This document shows, in pieces, positions 16,797 through 26,514 of a stretch of 64,000 bases of DNA. The notes under the pieces are model-generated. The model saw only the letters and a program-made list of their open reading frames with translations, searched no databases and had not been told where the DNA came from. How positions within the stretch are numbered: the stretch's first letter is position 1; each line of letters begins with the position of its first letter. The position numbers and the translations under genes are program-made. Source of the DNA: Mucilaginibacter paludis DSM 18603 (GTDB lineage Bacteria > Bacteroidota > Bacteroidia > Sphingobacteriales > Sphingobacteriaceae); the NCBI RefSeq assembly GCF_000166195.2, contig NZ_CM001403.1:2622432-2686431 (forward strand). The letters run 5' to 3'.

Positions 16797-19700
16797 TTAT
16801 AATTTAATGTTTAAACCTAAGTTGAAAGCCACAGGCTTGCCAACGTTACCGTAATCTATTCCGTACCCACCTATACCACCAGAAGAGGTATTGGTAGCGT
16901 TACTTTCAGGATCGGTACCCGAGTAATTGGTAAATAACAACGGATCGGTTACAGTGAAAAGCACTCCCAAGCTTTTTATAAAGCCCAATCTGGATAAAGT
17001 AGATTGAGGGAAATTATAACGCAGGGTTACATCGCGCAGGCGTAATGCTTTAATATTATGTTCAACAAACATTTCCGGCGATACGTTTGTGTTATAAAAC
17101 GCAGCGTTATCGTAAGGAATAATGGCTATATTATTAGGGGTGGGATGATCCGTATTTTGGAAACCGTCAGCAAGTACACCTGTAATTATCCTCGGCACTT
17201 CCCGATCAAGTGTTTTTACACTGATACCTCGTGTATAAGCTTCATATTCTGTACCGTTAACCACATCGCCTCCATAACGCAGATCCCATAGAAATGATAA
17301 ACTCAGGTTTTTATAGGTCAACGTATTTTGGAAACCTGCCTGGAATTTAGGCGTACGATCGCCTATGGGGTAATAATTAAGATCAGAGATTGAAGGTAAA
17401 CCGGTAAGAGGATTTATCAATACCTGTCCGGCGTTGTTTTTATCAAAGCGGGTACCGGTTATGGTACCGGTGCTATAACCGGGCACAACAGCACTCCTGA
17501 TACTACCAACCAACTGCGTATCAGAGTCATACAATTCAGGCAGCTGATTTGCCAATGACAGTACAATACCTTTATTTTGGCTATAGTTTAATGTCATATC
17601 CCATCTAAAATCTTTGTTTCTAATGGGCGCTCCTGTCAGTTGAATTTCAATACCTCTGTTTCTAACAGTTCCCCCGTTTAGTTGTTCAAGCACAAAACCG
17701 CTCACATAACTTAAACGTGGGTTAATAACCTGTCCGCGACTTATCAGGTTGTAATAATTAAAGTCTAATCCAATTCTGTTATTTAAAAAATGAAGCTCAA
17801 TACCAGTTTCAAAGTTTCTTGTTTTCTCAGGACTCAATTCAGAGTTACCTGCATTATTACCTAAGGCATAACCGCCGCCAGTAGTATTTGCAGGAACGTA
17901 ATTTGTACCTTTTGAATAGTCTCGATATGGCTCTTTACCGGTTGACGCGTATGATAATCTTAATTTACCTTCATCAAGAAAAGGGACCGCATCTTTTACG
18001 GGTTTTAATTCGGTAAAATTAAATGCCAAACTGGCCGATGGATAAGCAAAATATGGATAAGCAGCAGCGGTTGTACCGGTATTTGCGTTTAGGCTGGGGT
18101 ATAGTTTTGATGAGCCATCAACCCGGCCTGTAAGTGTAAGGTACAATAATGATTTATAGCCGAAAACTGCCTGAGCGAATGCCCCAACGTTACGGTATCT
18201 GTCTATATACAAGGACGCGTTACGTGTTGTTGTTAGTGTGTTGTTTATACTGTAAAAATTAGGGTCGTAAAAGTGAGTGCCATATTGTGAGTTAAGTGTT
18301 GAATAAAAAGAGTTGAAGGTAGCACCAATGATGTACGTTCCGCTAAACGACTGCCCCATTTTACTTTTAGCAGTTGCCGTTAAAGACCCATTGTATATTT
18401 TAGCAATCTCCTGATAATCAGTTATACTACCCAAAGTAGGCGCAGTTGACGATCCCGAACCTTTATATGATTGTCCGTTATAAACCTGCATACCATCGGT
18501 AGCTGTAACATCAGTACCGAATATAGCGTTCACACTCAACCAATTGGTAGGTGTCAGCAAAAAGTTAACGTTACCGATAAAACGATCATTTTTATCTTGC
18601 GCAGGATCTTTATACACATCCCACAAGGGGTTATCATATTCACTATATATGCTTGAATAGCGTGTTATCCGGTTACCACTTGCATCCTGATAGTCTTTAA
18701 CATCAAAATTAGAGGGATAACGCAACAATTCCATTAACGCACCATTGTTGGCCTTATTGGCTTTGTTGTTTACAGAGTTAATATAGTTTAGTGTGGTAGT
18801 GATTTTTAATAATGGCGAAATTACCGCACTACCTGTAAGGCGGCTTGAAAATCTTGTGTAGGTTGTGGTTGGTATTACACCCCGGGTATCGCTGTATTCG
18901 TTTGACCACCGATAGGTAAACTTATCTGAACCACCCTCAAAAGCAACGTTATGTTTTTGACCGAAGCCAGTTTGAAAAAAATTATGAATATTATCATAAA
19001 TCTGAGTACCTGGAGCATACTTGGGTCCAAAATAAGTAGAAACAGTTGAGTTAAATACGCCTCCCACCGAGCCAGCACTATACACCTGCTGCATTTCGGG
19101 AAACTTATTTAAGTTTTCCACTTTAAAAGAGGTAGTATAAGTAATGGTCCCGTCACCGGCCTTACCCTTTTTAGTAGTTATCAAAATTGCCCCACCTGCA
19201 CCTGCACTACCAAATAATGCTGTTGCTTCCGGGCCCTTCATAATAGTATAGGTTTCAATATCATATGGGTTAATATCCATCGCCCGGTTTGAATAATCCT
19301 GAGCGCTGTTTGCTCCATTTGTAACCAAATTATTTTGATTAACAGTAGTATTGTTTATAGGTACACCATCTACTACTATCAGTGCGTTGTTATCGCCGCT
19401 GATAGAGGTAAAGCCTCTTAATACGATTTGCGAGGATGCGCCGGGGTTGCCGTTTGTACTATTAATAGATAATCCTGGTACACGCCCTTGTAACCCCCCA
19501 AAAAAATCATCACGCTGTGTTGCTGATACCTCATCACCTTTAACTGTTGGCGCCGAGTATCCCAAACTTTTCTTGTCCCGGTCAATGTTATAAGCGGTAA
19601 CCACTACTTCGCCGAGTGTTTTAGTGTCTTCCGTGAGCTGTATGGTTATATCAGCATTAGACGCTGTAACCGGAGTTTCCTTTGCCAGCATACCTATATA

Positions 19701-19922
19701 GCTTACCACCAATACCTGACCCAAACTGGCATTAATCCGAAATTTGCCGTCTGCGTTGGTTACTGTAACTACAGATGTACCTTTAACCTTAATGGATGCT
19801 CCTGGAATCGGCAATCCGTCGTTTGAAGACACAACCTTTCCTGATACGGTTTTTGTTTGCGCCATAACCTGCGTTAGGCAACAAAAAACTGCAAGAAAGA
19901 CTAAGAGTAGATTTTTTTTCAT
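16797..19922 (-). CDS. SusC/RagA-family TonB-linked outer-membrane receptor
   Basis: A 1041-residue TonB-dependent importer. In order: signal peptide ending VMAQ, CarboxypepD-regulatory-like domain (VSGKVVSSNDGLPIPGASI), the EVVVTAYN TonB-box-like segment at about residue 105, plug domain (GRVPGLSI, IVLRGFTSI, VVDGVPINNT), then a 22-strand barrel. It is first of a three-gene operon with SusD and DUF4397, divergent from a DeoR regulator. Confidence 0.95.
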   Translation of the reverse strand: MKKNLLLVFLAVFCCLTQVMAQTKTVSGKVVSSNDGLPIPGASIKVKGTSVVTVTNADGKFRINASLGQVLVVSYIGMLAKETPVTASNADITIQLTEDTKTLGEVVVTAYNIDRDKKSLGYSAPTVKGDEVSATQRDDFFGGLQGRVPGLSINSTNGNPGASSQIVLRGFTSISGDNNALIVVDGVPINNTTVNQNNLVTNGANSAQDYSNRAMDINPYDIETYTIMKGPEATALFGSAGAGGAILITTKKGKAGDGTITYTTSFKVENLNKFPEMQQVYSAGSVGGVFNSTVSTYFGPKYAPGTQIYDNIHNFFQTGFGQKHNVAFEGGSDKFTYRWSNEYSDTRGVIPTTTYTRFSSRLTGSAVISPLLKITTTLNYINSVNNKANKANNGALMELLRYPSNFDVKDYQDASGNRITRYSSIYSEYDNPLWDVYKDPAQDKNDRFIGNVNFLLTPTNWLSVNAIFGTDVTATDGMQVYNGQSYKGSGSSTAPTLGSITDYQEIAKIYNGSLTATAKSKMGQSFSGTYIIGATFNSFYSTLNSQYGTHFYDPNFYSINNTLTTTRNASLYIDRYRNVGAFAQAVFGYKSLLYLTLTGRVDGSSKLYPSLNANTGTTAAAYPYFAYPSASLAFNFTELKPVKDAVPFLDEGKLRLSYASTGKEPYRDYSKGTNYVPANTTGGGYALGNNAGNSELSPEKTRNFETGIELHFLNNRIGLDFNYYNLISRGQVINPRLSYVSGFVLEQLNGGTVRNRGIEIQLTGAPIRNKDFRWDMTLNYSQNKGIVLSLANQLPELYDSDTQLVGSIRSAVVPGYSTGTITGTRFDKNNAGQVLINPLTGLPSISDLNYYPIGDRTPKFQAGFQNTLTYKNLSLSFLWDLRYGGDVVNGTEYEAYTRGISVKTLDREVPRIITGVLADGFQNTDHPTPNNIAIIPYDNAAFYNTNVSPEMFVEHNIKALRLRDVTLRYNFPQSTLSRLGFIKSLGVLFTVTDPLLFTNYSGTDPESNATNTSSGGIGGYGIDYGNVGKPVAFNLGLNIKL

Positions 19923-20273
19923 ACATGAGTTATTTAGTTGTTATTTAGTTAAAAAAATTGGTGAAACTTATTGCGTTATATATCAAAATGGTTCGCGACC
20001 CGTTATTTAGCAGACCTTTAACCGAAATTTCTTTTTATGAATCTTTATTCTTGCTGTTTCATCATTACAAAACCGCAAGAACATTTTTATACCGAATTCA
20101 ATTTTGGTATAGCAGACCAAAATTGCAATAATGTGCATTATTTTGCTGCCTAATTGAATATAAAGCTAATTTAAATAAAAATTAATTTAATAAATGCATG
20201 TTTTAGACAATTTATTTAAAAAAAACAGCAAAAAAGCGCAACTTTAACTAATTATTGATCAACATTAAAACAT
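19923..20273. promoter_or_regulatory. Divergent intergenic region between susC and deoR
   Basis: This 351-bp AT-rich gap must hold the promoters of both the Sus operon and the DeoR-type gene. I see no exact TAnnTTTG box on either side and no long inverted repeat, so no site can be named. Confidence 0.35.
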
Positions 20274-21020
20274 ATGCTTAAAAAAGAGAGACACGCATTG
20301 ATCATAAAAGAGATAAACCTGCATAATAAGGTACTCTCATCCGACCTGGCTTTACAGCTAAACGTATCGGAAGATACCATCAGGCGGGATCTGAATGAAA
20401 TGGATGAAGCTGGTGAAATAGTTAAGGTACATGGTGGCGCCTTATCTAAATCTTACCATTATCCTTTTCAGCATAATGATATTTATGCAGGCGATTCTAA
20501 AAAAACAATTGCCGAAAAAGCGATCGACCTGATTACGGATGGCATGGTTGTTTTAACCGGCGGCGGCACCACCATGATAGAAATGGTGCGCATGTTACCC
20601 AAAACTTTAACGGCTACTATTTTCACTATCAGCCCTTTGGTTGCATTACAGCTGGCAGACCACCCGCTCATTACTGTAATTTTAATAGGTGGGCATTTTT
20701 CTAAAAACTCGCAGGTATGTATAGGTACCCAGGTAGTGAGTTACTTAAATGAAATACGCTTTGATGTTTGTTTTTTAGGCACAAACGGCATTTCGATAGG
20801 TGAGGGTGTTACCGACTCGGATCTTGATATTGTACAGGTTAAAAAAGCTATGATCAACGCTTCAAACAAGTTGGTGATTATGTGCATTGCCGAAAAACTA
20901 AACTCGGTACAACGCATGCGTGTTTGCAACCTTCACCAGATTAATTACCTGATAACCGATGTGAGTCCCGACGAAAGCTTATTGCAGGCGTACCGAAGGG
21001 AGAATATACAGCTCTATTAA
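20274..21020 (+). CDS. DeoR/GlpR-family transcriptional regulator
   Basis: A 248-residue sugar-sensing repressor type. Residues 1-57 form the DeoR winged helix (LNVSEDTIRRDLNEMDEAGEIVKVHGGA, within it the canonical TIRRDL). The C-terminal sensor domain has the phosphosugar-binding pattern: TGGGTTMIEM (about residue 98), SPLVALQL, IGGHFSK and GTNGISIGEGVT. It is divergent from the SusCD operon and upstream of the acyltransferase gene, so it may control one or both by sensing a sugar phosphate. The target is inferred. Confidence 0.88.
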   Translation: MLKKERHALIIKEINLHNKVLSSDLALQLNVSEDTIRRDLNEMDEAGEIVKVHGGALSKSYHYPFQHNDIYAGDSKKTIAEKAIDLITDGMVVLTGGGTTMIEMVRMLPKTLTATIFTISPLVALQLADHPLITVILIGGHFSKNSQVCIGTQVVSYLNEIRFDVCFLGTNGISIGEGVTDSDLDIVQVKKAMINASNKLVIMCIAEKLNSVQRMRVCNLHQINYLITDVSPDESLLQAYRRENIQLY

Positions 21021-21229
21021 GCTGTAAACTGTCATCAAACAGAGGTAAAAGTGCCGTTGCTTGATTGCAAAACCGCAGATAACAATATAAGCTTGCAGTT
21101 TTTATGTAGCCATAACTGCATATTTAGAAAGCTTGTATGGTAAAAGCCGCAATCTATTTGGTTTACCAAGGTTCGCCTGAGGGGACATCATTTTAGGGCG
21201 AAGTGATTTTTATTCTTACAGCTATCGTA

Positions 21230-21237
21230 TATATTTG
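21230..21237 (+). promoter_or_regulatory. -7 box (TATATTTG) of the NagX-like gene
   Basis: Exact TAnnTTTG match 20 nt before the ATG at 21258. Confidence 0.55.
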
Positions 21238-21257
21238 TTTAACAAGTTAACCAGACC

Positions 21258-22397
21258 ATGTCAACAGAAACTCTTAATCCTCAGGTAAAACTAAACCAAC
21301 GGCTTTTATCGCTTGATGTATTTCGGGGCCTAACCGTTGCCTGTATGATATTGGTTAATAATCCCGGAGACTGGGCGCATATTTATTCGCCCCTGGAGCA
21401 TTCGGCCTGGAACGGCTGCACACCAACCGATCTTATTTTTCCATTCTTTTTATTTATCGTAGGCGTATCTATCGTTTATTCGATGGGGACAAAGAAAACA
21501 GACCCGGCGCAGCACGGTAAACTTGTGTTGACTATATTAAAACGAAGCTTAATTTTATTTTGCCTGGCTTTGTTTTTATCCTTATACCCTAAATTCAACT
21601 TTCATACCTTGCGTATACCAGGTGTACTACAGCGCATAGCTGTGGTTTTTGGTATTTGCGGCATCATATTCTTAAAAACAGAGCGTAAAACGCAGCTGAT
21701 ACTCTTCTGGCTGTTTTTAATTGTTTACTATCTTTTGATGACGCTTGTTCCGGTACCGGGAGTTGGCTACGCCAACCTGCAGCCCGAAACCAATTTAGGC
21801 GCCTGGATTGACCGGACAGTGATAGGCAATGTACACTTGTGGAAAGAATCGGTAACCTGGGACCCCGAAGGTATACTGGGCACCATGCCAGCCACATCGA
21901 CAGGTTTATTCGGTATACTGGTTGGCACCTGGCTTAAACGGAAAGATGTTGACGAGAGTACAAAAGTAGCATGGTTGTTTTGCACAGGCATAGGGGCAGT
22001 TATACTGGGTTTGCTTTGGGATTTGTTTTTCCCGATTAACAAGGCTTTATGGACAAGCTCTTTTGTATTATATGCCGGTGGACTGGCCACACTCGGCCTG
22101 ACCTTATTTTATTGGATAATTGATGTGCAGGGTTATAAAAAATTCACCAAGCCTTTTGTGGTATATGGCGTAAATGCCATCACTGTATTTTGCTTCTCCA
22201 GCATTATTGTGCGTACCTTAAACCTGATCCACGTGACCGAAAAACAGGTTACCCTGAGCCAGTACCTGTATCAAACTTTGTTTACACCATACCTATCGCC
22301 CATCAACGCCTCGTTAGCATGGGCTGTTTCCTTCAATTTATTCTGGCTTGTTATTTTGTGGTGGATGTATAAGAAAAAGATTATTCTAAAGGTATAA
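21258..22397 (+). CDS. NagX-like multi-pass acyltransferase (HGSNAT/DUF5009 family)
   Basis: A 379-residue inner-membrane protein with about ten hydrophobic segments, related to heparan-alpha-glucosaminide N-acetyltransferase and bacterial NagX. The N-terminal RLLSLDVFRGLTVACMILVN motif, with the key Asp and Arg, is diagnostic, followed by WNGCTPTDLIFPFFLFIVG. NagX proteins occur with chitooligosaccharide/GlcNAc uptake genes, so the nearby Sus operon might handle an aminosugar glycan. This substrate link is inference. Confidence 0.85.
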   Translation: MSTETLNPQVKLNQRLLSLDVFRGLTVACMILVNNPGDWAHIYSPLEHSAWNGCTPTDLIFPFFLFIVGVSIVYSMGTKKTDPAQHGKLVLTILKRSLILFCLALFLSLYPKFNFHTLRIPGVLQRIAVVFGICGIIFLKTERKTQLILFWLFLIVYYLLMTLVPVPGVGYANLQPETNLGAWIDRTVIGNVHLWKESVTWDPEGILGTMPATSTGLFGILVGTWLKRKDVDESTKVAWLFCTGIGAVILGLLWDLFFPINKALWTSSFVLYAGGLATLGLTLFYWIIDVQGYKKFTKPFVVYGVNAITVFCFSSIIVRTLNLIHVTEKQVTLSQYLYQTLFTPYLSPINASLAWAVSFNLFWLVILWWMYKKKIILKV

Positions 22398-22591
22398 CGG
22401 AAAAAGTTATTGCCTCGATCAAAGCATACCTGTGCTTCACTGGCTTAACTTAGGTGGCTTGGCCGATAAAAACACAGAGGCTTTCTTTACCCGAAACAAA
22501 CCGCCCCCATTGCCCACATTTCGGCTTCCATAGGGGGCGATTCGTGAAAAACTGTTCGTCATCATAGCTTACGCCCACAGGCAAATCCGTT

Positions 22592-23329
22592 TTACCACGG
22601 ACTAATACCCGTGTCCGGCGCATTGTCATCACTAAAAAACTGGCCTGTTGGACCATCAGGCCCTAAAGTGGCGGTTTTTACTACCCGCGCAGCAGCGTCA
22701 GGAACGGTTCCGGGGCCGGAGTGGTTATTAAAATCGGTAGCTGTATAACCCGGGTCAACAGCGTTTACCTTAAACGTGGTATCGTGCAGGTTATAAGCCA
22801 GCGCAATAGTATAAGCGTTGAGGGCCGCTTTAGAGGCAACATAGGCTGTGGGCTTAACAGCATAATATTTCCACGCCGGATCGTCTTGAAGCGTTAGCGA
22901 ACCCAGGCCCGAAGTCACGTTAACTATCCTGGGTTGGGGCGATAATCTCAACAAATCAATAAACGCCTGTGTTACGGCTATCACGCCAAAAAAATTGGTT
23001 TCAAAAACCTGCTTAAATATGCTTACATCGGTTTCGAGTGGCAACTGCGGAAAACTTCCATGTATACCCGCGTTATTGATCAGCACATCCAGCGCATTAA
23101 TTTTTTGGCCAAGCACCTGGCGGGCGGCCTTTATCGATTCGGCATGATCTACATCAATCTCTAAAGCCTCTACCTCGTTTAAACCCTCTGTATGTAACAA
23201 GCTAACTGCCTGCTCTCCTTTTTGTATATCCCTGCAGCCCAGGTATACATAATAGCCTTGATGTAATAATTGCCTGGCTGTTTCAAAACCAATGCTTTTG
23301 TTTGCTCCTGTTATCAGTACGGTTTTCAT
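22592..23329 (-). CDS. Short-chain dehydrogenase/reductase
   Basis: A 245-residue SDR with the Rossmann motif TGANKSIG (about residue 7), NNAGIHG, and the catalytic Ser/Tyr/Lys region, seen as NVTSGLG followed by YVASKAALNAY. The Tyr-x-x-x-Lys is YVASK. Start chosen at ATG 23329 (MKTVLITGAN), with a TACATTTG -7 box 20 nt upstream. It follows an AraC-type regulator on the same strand, a common redox-enzyme/regulator pair. Substrate unknown. Confidence 0.85.
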   Translation of the reverse strand: MKTVLITGANKSIGFETARQLLHQGYYVYLGCRDIQKGEQAVSLLHTEGLNEVEALEIDVDHAESIKAARQVLGQKINALDVLINNAGIHGSFPQLPLETDVSIFKQVFETNFFGVIAVTQAFIDLLRLSPQPRIVNVTSGLGSLTLQDDPAWKYYAVKPTAYVASKAALNAYTIALAYNLHDTTFKVNAVDPGYTATDFNNHSGPGTVPDAAARVVKTATLGPDGPTGQFFSDDNAPDTGISPW

Positions 23330-23348
23330 ATTTATTTGTTTAACAATA

Positions 23349-23356
23349 CAAATGTA
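23349..23356 (-). promoter_or_regulatory. -7 box (TACATTTG) of the SDR gene
   Basis: Exact TAnnTTTG match on the minus strand, 20 nt upstream of the SDR ATG. Confidence 0.5.
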
Positions 23357-23395
23357 AACCGCGGCTGGCCTGCGGCTGTAACACATCCAACGGTA

Positions 23396-24286
23396 TTAAT
23401 GGTACATTTTACGGATGTTAGCCCTGTATTCGGCAGGTGTTACACCGGTTTCCCGCTTAAAAAAGCGGTTAAAGTAGGACGCGTCTGCAAAACCGATATC
23501 AAAGGCAATTTCTTTTAACGAATTATTGGTATGAAACAACAAGCGGCGCGCCTCTAATACCAGTCGGTCATGAATATGCTTTATGGCCGGTTTGCCGCTT
23601 TGTGTTTTTACAAACTCGCTTAAATGCCCGGCGGAGATATGCAACAAAGAGGCGTAATCCGCCACCTCGCGCAGATCGCGGAAACGCTCGTTGATGTTCT
23701 TCTGAAAATTCTGGAGCAACATTTTATCTATAGAAGTATTGTTAGCCTTAAACTGCTCTTGATAAAGGCGGCTCAAATAAGTGAGCAGCACCGTAAGGTA
23801 GGCCGTTAACATACGGTACTGCCATTCGCTGGGGTTTTGATATTCAGCGTTGATCTTGGCCAGCATATCTTCCACAAAATCAATATCCAGTTGTGTGAGT
23901 GTTAACTCGTGACCATTTTCCGGGTTTTGAATTAGCGGCAGTTTGCTCAATGCAGCGTTTTCCTGTAACGATAAAAACTCACTTGTAAAAGCAATACCTG
24001 TACTCCATAAACGCTCAAACCCCTCTTTTACGATCACCTGGTTCGGTCCTGTAAAATAAATAGTGTTATCCTTAATTACATAGGGTACCATATCAATCCA
24101 TTGCCTGCTGCTTGCCCGCCTGATGAATGCAATGAGGTAATGATCCTTCCGGTGAGGAATTAAAAGATCTGATTGATTTGGTAAACCACCTTCAAAATTA
24201 TATACTCTGAAATGCTTATTACCGGCTATCTCATCCGGCTCCAAACGATAAACCGGTACTTGCTGATTGTAGTTAAGTAAGTGCAT
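23396..24286 (-). CDS. AraC-family transcriptional regulator
   Basis: A 296-residue regulator with an N-terminal cupin-like sensing domain and a C-terminal AraC double helix-turn-helix: HISAGHLSEFVKTQSGKPA (first) and LKEIAFDIGFADASYFNRFF (second, near residue 265), ending TGVTPAEYR. It lies 66 nt upstream of the SDR gene on the same strand and probably controls it. Confidence 0.88.
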   Translation of the reverse strand: MHLLNYNQQVPVYRLEPDEIAGNKHFRVYNFEGGLPNQSDLLIPHRKDHYLIAFIRRASSRQWIDMVPYVIKDNTIYFTGPNQVIVKEGFERLWSTGIAFTSEFLSLQENAALSKLPLIQNPENGHELTLTQLDIDFVEDMLAKINAEYQNPSEWQYRMLTAYLTVLLTYLSRLYQEQFKANNTSIDKMLLQNFQKNINERFRDLREVADYASLLHISAGHLSEFVKTQSGKPAIKHIHDRLVLEARRLLFHTNNSLKEIAFDIGFADASYFNRFFKRETGVTPAEYRANIRKMYH

Positions 24287-24446
24287 TGGCTAAAGCTATG
24301 ATTTTTTTTCAAGCAACAACTACAGAACCGCCATCATAGCTACTTCAGTTTAGGCCCTCCTTTGTTGCAAAATCAATACCCCAGTGGGCCTGCTGTCTCG
24401 GCTTTCAGGCTATGTTTTGTCATCGTTACATAATAATACTCATTTA

Positions 24447-24495
24447 TGGAACAATCATTCCATAATGGATATATATTTGCGGAACGATTATTCCA
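24447..24495 (+). promoter_or_regulatory. Promoter of the SDR gene flanked by twin TetR-type operators
   Basis: Two near-identical palindromes, TGGAACAATCATTCCA (24447-24462) and CGGAACGATTATTCCA (24480-24495), have centres 33 bp apart. An exact -7 box TATATTTG (24472-24479) lies between them. Both palindromes would occlude the promoter. The TetR gene downstream of the SDR gene is the obvious repressor candidate. Confidence 0.7.
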
Positions 24496-24522
24496 AATAT
24501 AGAAAAATTAATAAAAGAGAAA

Positions 24523-25272
24523 ATGAAAAAGTTAGAAAACAAAGTAGCCGTAATAACAGGAGCATCAAAAGGTATTGGTGCTGGTATTGCTAAACACCTG
24601 GCTGCTGCTGGTGCAAGCGTGGTAGTTAACTATGCATCTGCAAAAGGTGGTGCCGATGCGGTAGTTGCCGAAATTGTATCAAAAGGCGGTAAGGCCATTG
24701 CCGTACAGGCCAACGTATCAAACGAAGCCGATGTTACACGTCTGTTTGATGAAACAAAAAAAGCCTTTGGCGCTGTTGATATTTTGGTAAACAATGCCGG
24801 CGTATACAAATTTGGCGCCATTGAAGCAATCACTCCAGAGGATTTTCATAATCAATTTGATATCAATGTGCTTGGTTTATTGCTGACTACCCAAGGAGCA
24901 GTTAAAAACTTTAACCCCAATGGTGGCAGTATTATCAATATTGGCTCGGTAGTTAGTTCCATTGCACCAGTGGGAAGTTCAATTTATACCGCTACAAAAG
25001 GCGCTGTTGACGCCATAACACATGTATTAGCAAAAGAGCTTGGCGGCAAAAAGATCCGCGTAAATTCAATCAATCCGGGAATGGTTGAAACAGAAGGCAC
25101 ACATACAGCTGGCTTTATCGGGAGCGACTTTGAAGCCGAAACAACACGTACCACGCCACTTGGACGCATAGGGCAGCCTGATGATATTGCCGATGTAGCT
25201 GTATTCCTGGCTTCTGACGATTCGCGCTGGTTAACCGGAGATATCTTGCTGGCAAGCGGCGGTGTAAGGTAA
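24523..25272 (+). CDS. SDR-family oxidoreductase (FabG-like)
   Basis: A 249-residue classical short-chain dehydrogenase. Cofactor motif TGASKGIGAG at residue 12, NNAG at about 88, catalytic Ser (IGSVVSS) and YTATK (Tyr-x-x-x-Lys) at about 155, and a C-terminal FLASDDSRWLTGDILLASGG. NADP preference is suggested by the basic/Ser pattern after the first strand but not certain. It is preceded by twin palindromic operators and followed by a TetR gene, typical of an inducible detoxification unit. Confidence 0.9.
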   Translation: MKKLENKVAVITGASKGIGAGIAKHLAAAGASVVVNYASAKGGADAVVAEIVSKGGKAIAVQANVSNEADVTRLFDETKKAFGAVDILVNNAGVYKFGAIEAITPEDFHNQFDINVLGLLLTTQGAVKNFNPNGGSIINIGSVVSSIAPVGSSIYTATKGAVDAITHVLAKELGGKKIRVNSINPGMVETEGTHTAGFIGSDFEAETTRTTPLGRIGQPDDIADVAVFLASDDSRWLTGDILLASGGVR

Positions 25273-25341
25273 TACACGCTATTGTACAAAAAATAAATTT
25301 AAAATGGATAGCTTTGCTTTTTAGCAAGGCTATCCGCGGTT

Positions 25342-25923
25342 ATGGCAAGAACAAAAGATTTTGATGAGAATGAGGTGCTGGCCAAAGCTATACAGCTTTT
25401 TTGGTACAAGGGCTATAACGGCACCTCCATGCAGGACCTTGTAGATAGTTTAGGCATCAGCCGATCGAGTTTATACGACACCTACACCGATAAACATACC
25501 TTGTTTATTAAAGCTTTAGAGAGTTATCAAAACACCGGTGCAGCCAAGATACAGGCGATTGTTGACCACTCCGGATCAGCTAAAGAAACGGTAAAAAAGC
25601 TGCTCGAATTTGTTACCAATGAGCTACTGGGCGATAAGCAGCAAAAAGGCTGCTTTATAGTGAATGCCGAAGTTGAAGTAGCGCCGCATGATGCCGAAGT
25701 GAATAACATGGTATGCCGGAATGATCAGCAAATGGAAGATGCATTTTTCCGGGTGATACAAAGAGGTAAAGACAACGGCGAAATTAAAAACCAGCAGGAT
25801 ACCCGTGCCCTGGCCCGGTTTATCTTTAATACCGTAAAGGGGATGAGGGTAACCGCTAAATCAATTACAGACAAATCTGTTTTCGACGATATTATCCAAC
25901 TTACCATATCGGCTCTTGACTAA
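25342..25923 (+). CDS. TetR/AcrR-family transcriptional regulator
   Basis: A 193-residue repressor type. Residues 1-50 form the TetR helix-turn-helix (GYNGTSMQDLVDSLGISRSSLYDTYTDKHTLF). The ligand domain follows, with a cysteine in QQKGCFIVN as in YxaF/LmrA-like members. It lies 69 nt after the SDR gene and probably autoregulates the pair through the upstream twin palindromes. Confidence 0.88.
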   Translation: MARTKDFDENEVLAKAIQLFWYKGYNGTSMQDLVDSLGISRSSLYDTYTDKHTLFIKALESYQNTGAAKIQAIVDHSGSAKETVKKLLEFVTNELLGDKQQKGCFIVNAEVEVAPHDAEVNNMVCRNDQQMEDAFFRVIQRGKDNGEIKNQQDTRALARFIFNTVKGMRVTAKSITDKSVFDDIIQLTISALD

Positions 25924-25975
25924 AATCCAACTATTAGAACGGCTTGGGGACACAAAACAATCCCGAGTATCGAAT

Positions 25976-26330
25976 TTATACACGTTCAATCTTGATAGCT
26001 GGCGCGATAACTTTACAGTCAATTAAACTATTTTTAATGGCAAACAAAACCAGGCCGGCGGTATTGCGAAAGCCTATCTTTTCAATTAAGCGCTGGCGGA
26101 TACCTTCTACCGAGCGCAGACTTAAAAATATTTCACGGCCTATTTCCTACCCCGTTTTTTCGTTACATATCAACTTCAACACCTCCGGCTCTCTTTCCGT
26201 CAATTCAATTTGATGATTAAAAGATGGCTTCCCTGAACATTTAATGAAATCAACAGACTCAAAACAAGGCCGGACTTTAACAGCCCGGCAACAATAGTAA
26301 AGTCCTTTTAGCTATCGAAATTCAGATACT
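25976..26330 (-). pseudogene. Remnant of a LuxR-type (NarL/FixJ) response regulator
   Basis: The minus strand encodes LTEREPEVLKLICNEKTG, then an in-frame TAG, then EIGREIFLSLRSVEGIRQRL and IGFRNTAGLVLFAIKN, which is a full LuxR helix-turn-helix. No receiver domain precedes it and the frame fades beyond about 26330. It is a broken C-terminal fragment. The rest of this 590-nt gap holds a terminator and nothing else seen. Confidence 0.65.
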
Positions 26331-26440
26331 TTTGGGCTGGTTATATTCGGCTCACCCAGGAATAAAATACTAATGAAATCCAGGTTTTTAAAGACCAATT
26401 ATTGATCGTAATCTGGATACCTCACTCCAACAAAGAAAAA

Positions 26441-26482
26441 GAGGCTGATCATGAATTTATGATACAGCCTCCTCTTTTTTTT
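26441..26482. terminator. Bidirectional terminator downstream of the fecR remnant
   Basis: GAGGCTGATCAT pairs with ATGAT-A-CAGCCTC (12 bp with one bulged A). T tracts follow on both strands. It lies 33 nt past the fecR stop. Confidence 0.75.
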
Positions 26483-26514
26483 AAGGGAACTATATGCTCA
26501 TCTATGGTTCTGTT

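Noticed and set aside
22450..22656. Minus-strand 68-codon ORF overlapping the SDR 3' end
   Set aside because: It overlaps a clear SDR coding frame and has no recognisable features.
25944..26213. 89-codon plus-strand ORF after tetR
   Set aside because: It is the antisense of a clear LuxR-type helix-turn-helix remnant on the minus strand.
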